This document shows positions 14,201 through 26,067 of a stretch of 64,000 nt of DNA, piece after piece. The translations under genes and the position numbers were made by a program. How positions within the stretch are numbered: position 1 is the first letter of the stretch; the number at the start of each line of letters is the position of its first letter. The stretch is from Alitta virens (lineage: Eukaryota; Annelida; Polychaeta; Phyllodocida; Nereididae), in contig OW028573.1 in the NCBI GenBank assembly GCA_932294295.1, positions 57,265,829 to 57,329,828 of the forward strand, given 5' to 3'. The notes under the pieces were generated by a model. The model was not told where the DNA came from. It saw only the letters and a program-made list of their open reading frames with translations, and ran no database searches.

Positions 14201-15847
14201 GTTGTGATCGAGACCAATGTAGTTTAGAAACAGAAGTAATACATTCTCACCCTTACCTCGTACAGGCATGTGAAGTTGGTCAAGACAAAGCAAATATTTA
14301 CTCTGGATTTGGAAAAATTTAGCTTCCCATTCTTTGCATTGCCTGAAAAAGAAAATGGATGTTTGGTACGACTTACCATTTTGAAACAACAACAATTTAC
14401 ACACACCAACCAAAACACAAGTACAGACCAAACAGTATGTCAGTGTTACAAAAACTTAAGGGTTGCTAAACAAGAAAATAACTTACAAAGTCAAATGATC
14501 CTCCCTCGCAACATCATCAGCTCTGAGACGATTCAGTTCAAGAATTTCTTTACTGAGAAAACGATTCTGTAGTTCGTAGCCCTCAGCAGCATCCTGCAAG
14601 TTTTACACACCATCTCAAGATTCATGCATGTAACAACATAAGGAATATTTGTTGTTACTTTTGAAACAGTATTAAATCAATTATAACCTCACCTTCAGAG
14701 TAACATATCAAATTTAACCTAAATAATTTCCCTCAAGTCTACATCTTAACCAATAAACAAGCTTCTCTAATATATGTCATTTTAACAACAGTCTCTGGAC
14801 CGATTGGAAAAGACCAACTCACCCGTAATTTGTTAACTTCTTCAGTTTCAAGCAGAGTGTAAGATCCTTCCTTCCCACCACGGATGGAACCACCTTCAAG
14901 GTCATTTATTTGATCAACAAATTTTACGATTTGTTCATCTTTGGCTTTAATACTTCTGTGGTAAGCACCAAGTTGGTCTTGAAGGCCAGCAATCTGCCTC
15001 TTTAAGTCTCTGCCAGATGAAAAAAATAATTTTGTTAATTCAGATACAAAGAAAGCACATTTAAAGTTAATTAGTCCATCATGCTACATCTTAATTAACT
15101 CCACATTTATAACCTTGTGAAATTTCTCTGCAGTATTATTATCTCATAAATGCAAGTATCTCTACTAACACCTGCTTCACTGAACGAAATCATGAATCAA
15201 GATAAAAAAAACTCAGCCAACAACAAGGCCTATTAAAATGACCAAATATACTTTGTTTTTTACCCTATCTGTTGTCTGCATGTATCTCTTTCCTCTTTGG
15301 TAGCTGCCAGCAAGTGCTCCAATTCTACAATTCTTTGGTCTCTAGCTTGTAAAACCTCCATTTTATCATGTTCCGTGAAGCACAGACTCATCTCTTGTCT
15401 GAAATTTAATTGCACATGAATATTTCAAAACGTTTTTACTTCACCTGTATAATCACATGTAGCAAATTAGAACTATTACAACTATTACCATGTCCCGACC
15501 CAGTCCATGGGTCAATATTTCAGAAGACAGGAGTATATGTGTAATGATCAGTATATGATGTATTGTATGTTTATGCAGCAAGAATCAACATCAAACAAAA
15601 ATAGTAAATATTTCAATGATCACATATCAGTTTTATAAGTTTTTCAACCATATTCACGTTACCCATATATCAATCTTCAAAATACTTGTCAATTAGTTGG
15701 TATAAATGCCCACTATTGGAAAAATGCCCACAGTAAAAAGAAATGCATCTTATTATTAGGGATTTTGTTATGGAGCTGCTGGCGAGTCTATAACCATTGA
15801 TATACAAGTTAGATAGCATGCAATGAACATGTTTAGTGTGAACCTGC

Positions 15848-15894
<47 letters not shown>

Positions 15895-18800
15895 TAACTT
15901 TGATTGAAGATTTCATATAAACATAGGCTGCACTGCAGCTAAACCCTCAGCGAATTCCACATCACTTTCATTTCCAAAGCAGAACTCTTAATACACACTT
16001 TCGTTTCTAGAGCTGAACTCTAACATTAATGCACTTACCCTAATGAAATTTTATACAGTAACACTCTATATGGCCTAGTGGTGCCTTGTGATAGCCACAC
16101 TGACGTATATTGGCTATGTTTTACAAAAATATTATTTCTTGAGTGTGTGCGATGAACCGAAACAATTGCCATTTGGCCTACATAGCCTGTTATGCAATGC
16201 TAATTAGAGTCCAAGATGTCAAATTTTTTTAACACTTGAATTTCTTCATTTGCTTTATATTCTGTCAAGAGCAAAATAATACAGTGTTCCCATGGGTTAT
16301 AAAAAAGTGTGAAAAAGTCTTACTTTATTTTTGAAAAATTAAGTCTTTCTTTTGTCCACTAAATCTTAAATTGTCTTATTTTGATGCAAATATACTTGGA
16401 TATTAACATCTACATTGTAATATTTAGACGATTTGGTAAATATAAATGAATAGCAATTATGAACTTTCTTTAAATAAACAAGAACTATTGGTGTATATAC
16501 TATATTGGTGGTCTTATTTTTCATGTGCGCGTGATATTATAATGTCTTACAAATATCTTACGTCTTATGAAGGTAAACCTGCAGGAACCTTGTATTAAAA
16601 TATGTTTTGCATTATTTCCGATTTTTCCATTTTTTTTGTAATTAGCATGAAATGAATATCCAAATGAAGTTTAAAAAGTGAAAATACTATAATTTCGATA
16701 TGTTACTGATAAAATTACATTCATGTAAGGAAAATAGTGTCTTTTATATGGAGGTTTGAAAAAGTAGGAATTTTCCCAATTTTGCCCTAAATTTGAAAAT
16801 TCTCTAGTATTTACCGCCATGAGACCCCCAACAGGCACCACTGCACTATTTTAGACATTTTATGACAAAGTTTTAAGCATGTAGGTGCAGTAGTGTCCGA
16901 GTTCTAAAACATAGCCAAGGTATGTCAATATATCAAAAGGCACCACTAGGCTATATAGAGTAATACTGTACAAAATTTCTTTAGGGTAAGTGCATTAGTG
17001 TTCTGCTCCGGAAAGTGTTACGCCCGCCTGCCTGTCGGACATTGATGATAACAAAAACCCATTTCGAACTTAGTTCGTTGAGAGTTAAAAAAGAAAAAGA
17101 AACAACATCAAACAAAAACAGCAAAATAATGATATGTAAAATCTGAACGGCATCAGTCATCAAATATTTATTCCATCCACAAAAGCCACTAAAACTATTG
17201 ATAATGAGCACAATGTACAACACAGCCATACACACAAGCAGTGAAGCTCAGGTGGCACCCGCCACAAACTTTATTTGTGTATTACAATGTAATTGAAATG
17301 TCATTAGGTTTAGAGACAAAACCTTGGCAGGCCTGTTCTAACATGAGCCTTTCTCAACTCCATGGGGAGTATACACCCAGTGTGCAGTCTTTACAGCGCT
17401 CCTTTTGGTCAAGGACTCTACAATTGCCATCGCTGTCCATAGCAAAGTACCCATTTACACCTGGGTGGAGTGAAGCGGAGGTTCAAAGACAATGTGCTCA
17501 GTTCCTCCATGCCATAAACCCACGACCATGCACGTACAAGTCCACTAGCTTATATACTGGACCATGGCACACAGGAAAAGAGAATTTTGAATTTTGTTGC
17601 GAAACTCTGCAAAGCTTATATATAAATGCAACTTATTCTATGAATTGTAACTTGCCGATCCCTACCTAAATGTCATAACGGAGGTGAACTGTACAGTATC
17701 CAGTCATACTACACTAATTAATGAATAAAAAATAAAAAAACATGAATTTTATTAACATGCAGTCAGATCCACATGATGATTACCATGAATAACAATGAGC
17801 ACCTAATATCAAGTGAATGGTGAAATATGAAGTAAATGACACTTGGGTCAAGGACTAAACAATCTAGAAGTCTTATTTGCACACAATTTGTCACATTTTA
17901 ACATTCAACTCAGGCACCTAATGCCCTTACAAAAACGTGACATGTCAGTATAACCAAAGCAAAAAAAATAAATAAAATAAAAAGGCCGACCCACTTCTAA
18001 TGAACTACTTGAGACTATTAAAAGACAAAATATATTCATTATAAACATGTTTGATGTAATGTAATTTAAAGCAAAGAACGTGCACCCCTTGGCCTAATAT
18101 GCAGTTTACCCATGGTTTCCTTGCTGGGGATTCCCATGGTGACATCATACACATCATCATGATCACTCTCACGTGATTGATTGATAAGATCAAGACTGCC
18201 AGTTGGTTGCATGATCTTACCATCACAATATATGAAGCAATCATTTCTGCAAGGTTCAATTAGCCTTTTACCCCTTTGACCTCAAACAAAAAAAATGGTC
18301 AAGGTCTACCACCTTAGAACTCATTCTAGGCATGATCCTAGGATCAATGGTAGCAGTAGTATTTTATTCGAAAAACCTATCACATATATAATATAATAAC
18401 ACCCAAAGCATACTAGCTGAGCGATGTTTACAGGACAGCAGAGCAGTGTCAAATTAAGAGAAATTAGCACGGCACGAAATATAGTGCGGGCGCGGACGTT
18501 AGCGGGACCATAACACAATCTGTTTGATCCAAAATTATTGCTTTTTGCTGCCGCCTGCTGACCTGCCATCTCCTGCCTCCATCTCACTTAATATTTGGTA
18601 TATTTTCAATCTGAAAACATGTACGGAATTAGTATTAGGTATACTAAACGATGGTCTACTACTCTGTTACTTAAGATAACTTTTAAAGGTTTTGAATTGT
18701 GCGACGCTCTTCATGATGTTGTCCTTGATGTCCGGGGACCTGCTTTTCTGCCTTATCCCATTTGTATCTCGCTTAATATTTGGTATATTGTCCATCTGCA

Positions 18801-21678
18801 TACACGTAATGAAAGCCTAAGAGCTACACTGTGCGATGAGATTATTGAGATCATTGTACGCAGCCTCTCTGTTACATAAGACTACTACAAATTTGTGAAT
18901 CGATGATGCGCTTCATGGCGTTGGCCACGAGAATCTTAGATTCAAACGTGAAGATAATTATGAAGGGTACCCATAGCATTTTGCTGAAATCTAAAATATC
19001 GTGGGTCATGTGACCAATAAAGCCAAGGCTGCGCCTCAGCTTATAATTTCATATAATAAATAAATACAAGTATGTAGCAGTTATCGCTTCTGCAAGGGTG
19101 ATGGACAGACAGCAAGACAGACACAGGCCATCACAATACCCTTCAGCCATAGTATGGCCAAGGGTAAAAACTGAACAATTGTTTCCTTTATCTAAAAATA
19201 ATACTGGATGTTTTAGAAATGAAGTGATCTATCAGACTGTGTGTTCCTGTTGGAATGAAAAAAGACAGACTTACTGGGTTTCCTTTTCCTTCTTCAGAAT
19301 ATCATTTTGTTTCTCAATTTGCTTCACAAGTTCTTGGTGAACAATTAACTCTCCTTCCAGCAGCTGGCAGTCCGTCCTCAAATTCAATATAAAATTTTCC
19401 AGCTGAAAGCAAGAATAAAATTCCATAATGATTCAGAGTAAAGTACAAATTGATATAAAAGTTCTTGTTCATGCCAAGTTCTACATATCATATCTATGTC
19501 ACTTTCTGCTTTTTGGGGCATGAAGAGCAAAAAACCTTATAATTATACATAAAAACACAAGTCATATATAACATTATAAAAACAAGGGAGATCCTTCATG
19601 CTGTACGACATAAAAACACAAATTTATGCAACTTTTGCATCACTGTTCATTTGCAAAGTCATTTGGAGGATTTGAAATGAGAAGGTACATGGCTTAGTTT
19701 GGAGGAAGGAGGTCTCCCAAAAACAGGCCTGCAGAAAATCCTGATTATGCAGGTACAAAACACAATACTTAACTCCTTGTGTTATACAACTGACTCGTGC
19801 GTTTTAAATCATAAAATACACACACCTCTTTACACTTGACACAGGCATTTTGTCCAGATCCTGACATCGGTTGAGAGATGTCTGTGACTCCTGCAGGGCC
19901 ACTTCTGGCTTTAATGCGTCTTCTGAAATTGTTCCAGGCAGAATCTCGTTGCCTTGACTGACTCTCATTTGGCTCCGCAGCTACATCGGGGCTTCCTTCT
20001 TTGGTCGTCCTGGTCTCTTCTTCATTGTCCAGTTCAATTAGCTGACCAACAGCCGGTGTCTGTTTATGTGGTCTCACCACAGTTTTCATAGCTAAAAGTA
20101 CAGAAAACTTTAATTGTATCAAAAACAACAGCAAATATATTATATTTTACACAATTGATCTAAGTCTTGCACAATCTTCTAATATTAAGTATTCCAACAT
20201 TTTGGTGCATATTAGACCTGTGCTCATTATCAGTAGTTTTAGACTAAATTTGTAAAAATCTTCCTTACATAATATGAAAATATATATAGTGTGAAGTTAG
20301 AACAGGCCTGCCAAGGGTGTTAGCAATAGAGATTTTTGAAGCAAAGCAAATATGTTTAATCAATATAATATCATACCTTCACAATCAAAACTTCTTCTGT
20401 TCATAGGTCGCATCCCAGCAATCATATTTCTCAGTTCTGTCCTCCAGTTAGTGATGGAGATATCGCTGATATTGCTTGTGGAACTTGATGCTGTTCCCAA
20501 GCCAACCGTACTGTTTGGGAGGTTGACCACATCCAAAAGATCAGACAAACTTTCTCGTTTTTCATCTTTGACCTCACCGCTAGTATCAGTACCTAATGCA
20601 TCCTGCACCTATAAAAATACCAGCAGCAATTATTATAGACACACAGGCACAAATTGTACCTGAAAGACAGGGGCATCAATTGATACTACAATTACACCTG
20701 TTCACTTTCAACTGTTTATAAGTTCCATATAGATGCAAATTAATGTAAATATACACCAAATATAATTTATGAAATACTAACAATTTTAGCTCGTGATTCA
20801 GCTGATTTGACTCGTGCTTTTTCTGTTCTGCGATGACTGAAAATCCTTCGTTTGCTTTGTAATTCTTGCAGCCAGTACATCATAGTTTGACGATCAGGTG
20901 CCTCAAGCTGCAGGACTTTCCCATCAGAGCTAGAACAACGTTAATGAAAAAAAAGAAATATATATACTTATGTGCTTCTTTATATTAACCAGATGCTGAC
21001 CCTAAACCTGCCCTTTATGTTTATTCAATGTTTGCGTATATATATGGATAGTTCAATTTAATTTGTTTGGCCAAGACAAAAAAAAAACAATTAAAAAATT
21101 CACCCAGTTTAAATAATTTACACATAACTATTAAAGGAAATGATAGTAAAAGGACAATACAGGAATGATACCTTCCTGTTTTCATCATATTTAAAATTAA
21201 TTTTAATAAGCAAGCACAAATTTTACAACTAATCCGTCACGTATGATAGCTTAATCTTTACTGACCTTATTTCAAATACATTTTCTCTTCCTGATGACAG
21301 TGATGTGTTTCCAACATGGAATGAAAAAGTTGCTCCTGCAATATCTATGTCTCCCAGAGACACCAGATCTTGAGGTGTCCTGTAATAGTGCAATTTGCAT
21401 GCCCTGTCCGAGAAAACAAACCATCTTTTCTTGAAGACCCTCCCCCTGGCTCCTATCTTGTATTTGTTCAAGAAGCCACAAAGTTTGGAGGAGGAAACAT
21501 CGCCATTCTCTGCAGCTTCAGCTTCTGATGGACTGTCCGGCAATGACAGCACTTGATTTTTTTCCTCTTCACTCCAGATTCTTTCAAAGCCTTCTTCCAG
21601 GAGAGATGGAGAGGAATCAGACTCTACATCGATATAAGAAGTGAAAGTTTCTAAACCCGCAAGACCAGCGCAAGACAT
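11274..21678 (-). CDS. TBC1D2B: TBC1D2/TBC1D2B-type Rab GTPase-activating protein
   Basis: Predicted Rab GAP of 976 aa (human TBC1D2B about 963). Minus-strand coding exons in order: 21266-21678, 20782-20929, 20377-20608, 19826-20091, 19275-19402, 15264-15398, 14823-15009, 14487-14593, 14257-14342, 14056-14152, 13738-13855, 13490-13635, 13222-13333, 12360-12629, 12095-12271, 11655-11789, 11485-11562, 11274-11369. All phases agree. Domains: N-terminal PH (exons 1-2, CGFLNKYKIG, KKRWFVF), coiled coil (exons 5-10), then TBC from LTRGGIPSKFR onward. Both catalytic fingers are present: IELDLLR (Arg) and YCQG (Gln). NRYDEYGF before the TBC domain is typical of the TBC1D2 group. The start ATG at 21678 is the first after an in-frame TAG. 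Exon 12 needs a GC donor (GCAAGT) to keep frame. The family acts on endosomal Rabs; the substrate here is unknown. Choice between TBC1D2 and TBC1D2B is uncertain. Confidence 0.93.
15849..15891. repeat. (AT)n microsatellite
   Basis: About 20 uninterrupted AT units in the intron between exons 5 and 6 of the TBC gene. Confidence 0.95.
15915..17035. mobile_element. Foldback (inverted-repeat) non-autonomous element in TBC gene intron 5
   Basis: The two ends are inverted copies. The left arm (about 15,960-16,130) contains TAATGCACTTACCCTAA and CTATATGGCCTAGTGGTGCC. The right arm (about 16,890-17,020) contains their reverse complements and ends in a CGTTACGCCCGCC-like sequence. Further copies lie at 49,452-50,060 and 51,370-51,940, and a diverged piece at about 58,480-58,640. 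No ORF is present. The class is unknown; the arms resemble a MITE or foldback element. Confidence 0.65.
18570..18880. repeat. Copy of the 'CGCTTAATATTTGGT' repeat unit
   Basis: Two diverged tandem copies of a unit with CTTAATATTTGGTATATT and TCAATCTGAAAAC. The same unit is repeated three times per arm in the foldback element at 58.7-61.5 kb and occurs at 47.39-47.51 kb. It lies in the large intron of the TBC gene. Confidence 0.55.
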
Positions 21679-21813
21679 CGTCACTCCAGGAAGTATTTCC
21701 CTCTAGCCTCGTTCTGAAATGAGGGATCCCCCTGCAGAGATCAACATGGCAGCCCCCTGACAGAGCGTGGATTGTGTTTGTCTTTGCATGTATTGCCGAG
21801 TTAATGGTAAAAC
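21679..21813. promoter_or_regulatory. Divergent promoter between TBC1D2-type gene and MTG1
   Basis: Only 135 bp separate the start codons of the minus-strand GAP and plus-strand MTG1, so both 5' UTRs and a shared promoter must overlap or abut here. I see no TATA box. The transcription starts cannot be placed from sequence alone. Confidence 0.7.
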
Positions 21814-24800
21814 ATGGCCCGAAAAGTGTTCGACACCTCGCATTTTAGAAAGACTTTCGATTTCGGAAGCAAGGAACTCTACCATTACTTTCCAGGCCAC
21901 ATGTCAAAAGGTGACCAGATAATGTTGTGAACAAGTTGAAGTCTACGTCTGTTTGGCCATGACATTGGCATTTGTCTGAGCCCCTAGATGAAGTATCATC
22001 TCCATCCAGTTTGTCCCGGTTCAATTTGTTTGCTCGGTTCATGTGCCACGCAATAGACCAGGCTACACCTACTTGGCCCGCCGAAATTGGCCGGGCCATG
22101 GTGTCAAATGTACAAAACTAGCCTCGTGAACAAATTCATTAATTTTTGACCCTGAAATTGTGTAAATCCATTTATAAGAAAAAAAGGTTGAGGCGACCAC
22201 TGCAGTGCTGATGCAGTTAGCATCATAAAACTTTTCATTACTACAACATTAGTAACCAAAAACTGATATATATATATAACCATAGAGTAGGTATATTTGT
22301 CTTACAAGATCTTTACAGGATTTGCTGGGTTGATAATGTCACACCGGACGAAACAAATGCACCACGCCGATCCAGGTACACCTATCATGTGACTGGCGTG
22401 CTCCGGTCTACTAAGCTGGTTCAGAATCAAATGCACCCCCATAAAGTAACCATATTATGATTCCTCTATGGTGCCACCGAGCAAATCAATTTATATTGGT
22501 ACCAGCTCAATAGATATACATGATATAATATATTAGAGTACATGTAAGAAACTTGAATTGAGTTCCACCTTTACCTCACCAGAGATTTCCCTTAAAACCA
22601 CGAAATTAATTTATAGCTGAAGCTAAAAATGACATATAACTTTAGATAGATATTTACACATTTTTCCTACCTTTCCAGCTTTATAATTTGTTTAAATGAG
22701 TTAAAAATTAGAAACTCGACATGGTTACCGCGTCAAAAATGCAATTTTTAGCGTGACGTCATCAACTCAGCTCTTCTTCTTTGATTGGCTGCTAATTTTA
22801 TGTTTTGTATGCCTTGTTCTTTTGCCCCTAAGTCAGGGAATCCCTCTTCAACAGGTTACAAGAGTTTCTTACTCTTATATCATATAAGAAGATAACCAGG
22901 CTTGGGGGCAAAAATAAATTCAAGTGCGTGTGGTGCAAATAATTGCTCCTTAGTAATATCGATATCCTTATTTCTGTTCATCTTAACATCCATTTTTATC
23001 TATGTTCGAATCAAAGTATAAAGTTAACATAGTTGTCCATACACACAAATAGTAAAATAAGCCAATTCAATCTTTCAGGCATGAACAATATGCAGCGCAA
23101 GCTAAAAGATGTGGATTGTGTCCTTGAAGTACACGATGGCAGGGTAAAAACTACTTAATTCATTACTACACTCGCGATTAGTGAACTTTATGTGGACAGC
23201 AAATTTGCATTTGTCAGTTATCAATGGATAGCGCCGACAGTTGCCAACCTGCCTTTTTCAAAAGGTTTCTCACTAAGCCTGTAGTCTCAGCTAGTCTCTG
23301 CAGGTACTGCTCCAGAATCCAGGACATCTTGCATTGGCTGTCTTGACTGTCAACACAATCGTGAATTAGCTATCCGCACGTAATTGGCCGACTGCTACTG
23401 TGTAATTAAATATTAACTTTTTCTGCTTTTATTTTATTAACAGTGGTAAATTCTGAATAATTTCAATTGTGCAAAAATTTGATTTTATACAGATCCCATT
23501 GTCTGGAAGGAATCCAAATTTCACAGAAAATATATTAGGTGTGAGACCACACATCTTAGTCCTAAACAAAGTTGACTTAGCTGATCTACATAATAAAGAG
23601 CTTATTGGATCAAAGCTGAAAAGGGAGGAAGGAATTTCAGAAATTGTCTACACTAATTGCAAACAACAAATACATCACACAACAAAAAGAGTGGTAAGAT
23701 TTGTTTTATTTTTTTTTTACATCTTCACTTCTGCATCCATCCATGTATAAAGCTCCCAGGTGAATAATTTACATGGAATCTTTTGACTTAAAGAAAATGT
23801 CACACATCCGACTAAAATGTATAAACTTTATGAAATATATTTTTCTTTGAACAGCTTCTGAAAAAGGCAATTGAACTTATTGATGCTGGGCCACGATTCC
23901 ATCGCTCTAGTGTAAGTTGAATGCAAAAATTCTATCTTTTTAATAAAATTGTTAGCTCTAAACCTGACAAAATAAAGGCAGACTCTAGTACTTTTCGTAC
24001 TTTTTCAGGCCAAAGATTACACATTTCTGGTGATTGGGGTACCCAATGTTGGAAAGTCTTCTCTGATAAATGCACTCAGAAGAACTCACATTCAGAAAGG
24101 TTCGTACAAATTTGTCGAAAAGAAAGTTTATAATTATATTGTCAAGATACACTTTGTTGCATTTCTTTTTTTTAAGGAGTGTATTTAGAAAATGAGCTTA
24201 TGAAATGCTGATCTTTATCATCAAATCGTAATTACCTGAAAGTGTAGTTTATACAATCCAATTCAGCTGAATATATTTTATAAATTGAAGGAAACAAATG
24301 GTAGTCCACAGAACTTTAATATCAAAACTTACATATTAACTTCCATATAATTCAACTTGGTATCTATTCTGCCTATGTTAGGTAAAGCAACACCAGTGGG
24401 TGCTCTCTCGGGTATAACCAGAAGTGTTATGGAAAGAATTAAGGTATGCATTTCTAGAAATATTTGAGGTATTATTCACATTTCTAAAATAATTCAATAC
24501 ATGAAGTTTTGGGGTTTTTGTCTTGCAATTAATATGCCATATTCCTATCCCAGATAAATCACCAACCTCCAATTTATATTTATGATACACCTGGCATACT
24601 ATGTCCAAAAGTGGATGATTTGGAAACCGGTATGAAACTGGCTCTATGTGGTAAGTAATTGTCTATTTAATTTCATCCTTTACCTGTTTTTACACTTAAT
24701 CATGTCAGTGAAGATTAATCACAAAATATTAAGAACTTTTTCTAGTAAATGGCTGTTTTCTTATTTTACTTGTATTATATTGTACGTTGTACTTTACTGT

Positions 24801-25436
24801 AAAATAAATTAGTTTCGAGATCTATTCTGATGTCTTTTTACATTTTACAGCTACTATGCAGGACCATTTAGTGGGACATGACATGATTGCAGACTATTTA
24901 TTATATTGGCTTAATAAGCAGAGAAAATTTAGGTATGTATTAAGACTAATATCATGGAGACTAAAATTTATACAAAAAAAAAGACTATCTTAACATTCAG
25001 AATCAACTATAAAAACACAGTACTTAGCAGTGACCCATTCTATTTAATATAACCATTTTTGATTATTTTCAGTTACCAGAAAGTTTTTAACCTGGAGGAG
25101 CCTTGTGATGACATATTTCAAGTTTTATCATCCATTGCAATGGCTCGTAACTTGATTGCAAAGAAGAGAAGTCTTACAGGTTTGAAAACTTTATTTAAAA
25201 TTTTATAAGTTACACAACATCAGACTGAAAGTGCCATGCACATGATTAATTTTATGTAGCAGAAAGACAGGGTAGTTTTCATTCTATATTTTGCAGGTGG
25301 TTATGAGTTCAGACCAGATTTTAACAGAGCAGCTCGAATTATGATAACAGCATTTCGAGAAGGGCAACTTGGGCGAGTTAACCTAGATATGGAGAAGTTA
25401 GCAGGAGAAAAGCAAAAACAGGAATTTCCAACTTGA
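21814..25436 (+). CDS. MTG1: MTG1, mitochondrial ribosome-associated GTPase 1
   Basis: Circularly permuted GTPase of 332 aa (human 334) that acts in mitochondrial large-subunit assembly. Exons: 21814-21910, 23079-23143, 23493-23693, 23855-23911, 24009-24099, 24382-24443, 24554-24650, 24851-24932, 25073-25179, 25297-25436, all with GT-AG sites and matching phases. Motif order is G4 (NKVD, exon 3), G1 (GVPNVGKSS, exon 5), G2 region (TPVGALSGITRS) and G3 (DTPG, exon 7), as expected for the YlqF/MTG1 family. The N-terminus has YFPGHMSKGMNNMQ, the conserved PGHM motif, preceded by a basic stretch that may target mitochondria. The first exon is small and lies 1.2 kb upstream of exon 2. The gene is head to head with the TBC gene and tail to tail with DNAJC21. 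Confidence 0.95.
22291..22410 (+). repeat. Dispersed repeat in MTG1 intron 1, copy 1 of 2
   Basis: About 120 bp containing CTTACAAGATCTTTACAG and CACCTATCATGTGACTGGCG match 35,161-35,279 in the same orientation with about 85% identity by eye. Unknown class. Confidence 0.7.
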
Positions 25437-25507
25437 AATTTTCTTTGTATTTAGACTATTTGTAATAATTACATAATTCACAAGGCTGTTCACTTTCACA
25501 TCAATGA

Positions 25508-25513
25508 AATAAA
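25508..25513 (+). terminator. MTG1 polyadenylation signal AATAAA
   Basis: Canonical hexamer 72 bp after the MTG1 stop codon, followed by a T-rich stretch about 20 bp later. Best candidate for the MTG1 3' end. Confidence 0.7.
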
Positions 25514-25538
25514 AGATGACACTGACATGGCAGTTTTT

Positions 25539-25544
25539 TTTATT
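25539..25544 (-). terminator. Candidate DNAJC21 polyadenylation signal (minus strand)
   Basis: TTTATT on the plus strand reads AATAAA on the minus strand, 524 bp beyond the DNAJC21 stop. If used, the DNAJC21 3' end overlaps that of MTG1. Confidence 0.45.
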
Positions 25545-26067
25545 TCAAACCCACAACTTCAGCTGATACATATTGTGAGCAAGCATGATGCTTCTTTAAC
25601 ATATCAGTAATTAGAATTCCCAAATAAATTACCTGCCAAGATCTACATGGGACAAAGTTTCTATATATACCAGAACAGTCAATGTTCCAACTTTCAGGTC
25701 TCCCATTGAAACTAGGGTTTACATACAAGAGAAATGAGGCTAATGGAGATCATTGTCATTCATGCTTGTTATCAACTCTGGAAATTCTTCAACAATGCAA
25801 TTATATAATTTAAGACTTCTACAGACTTAACAATGAACTTGTCCTCACCATAACAGCAAAACCTTTTCCTTCTATGCACATGGTTCCATTCTTTAAAGCT
25901 CCACAATACATGGTGTATTATTGACATTTTGCAGCTTTCATAAATTTTCCATATAACACCTTTACATGGTAGATTTGCTATACAACGGCAACAAATAACC
26001 CAAAATAAAACATTAAATAGGAAATATAACATTTACAATAAGATTCCTACCTACATGCCTAAAATCA

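Noticed and set aside
17241..17669. A 142-residue plus-strand open frame in the TBC gene intron
   Set aside because: No recognisable domain and no support beyond length. It overlaps sequence that resembles a repeat, since a GGCAGGCCTGTTCTAAC-like piece recurs inverted near 20.3 kb.
23921..24133. Plus-strand 70-residue frame in MTG1
   Set aside because: Wrong frame across exon 24009-24099. The correct frame gives GVPNVGKSS.
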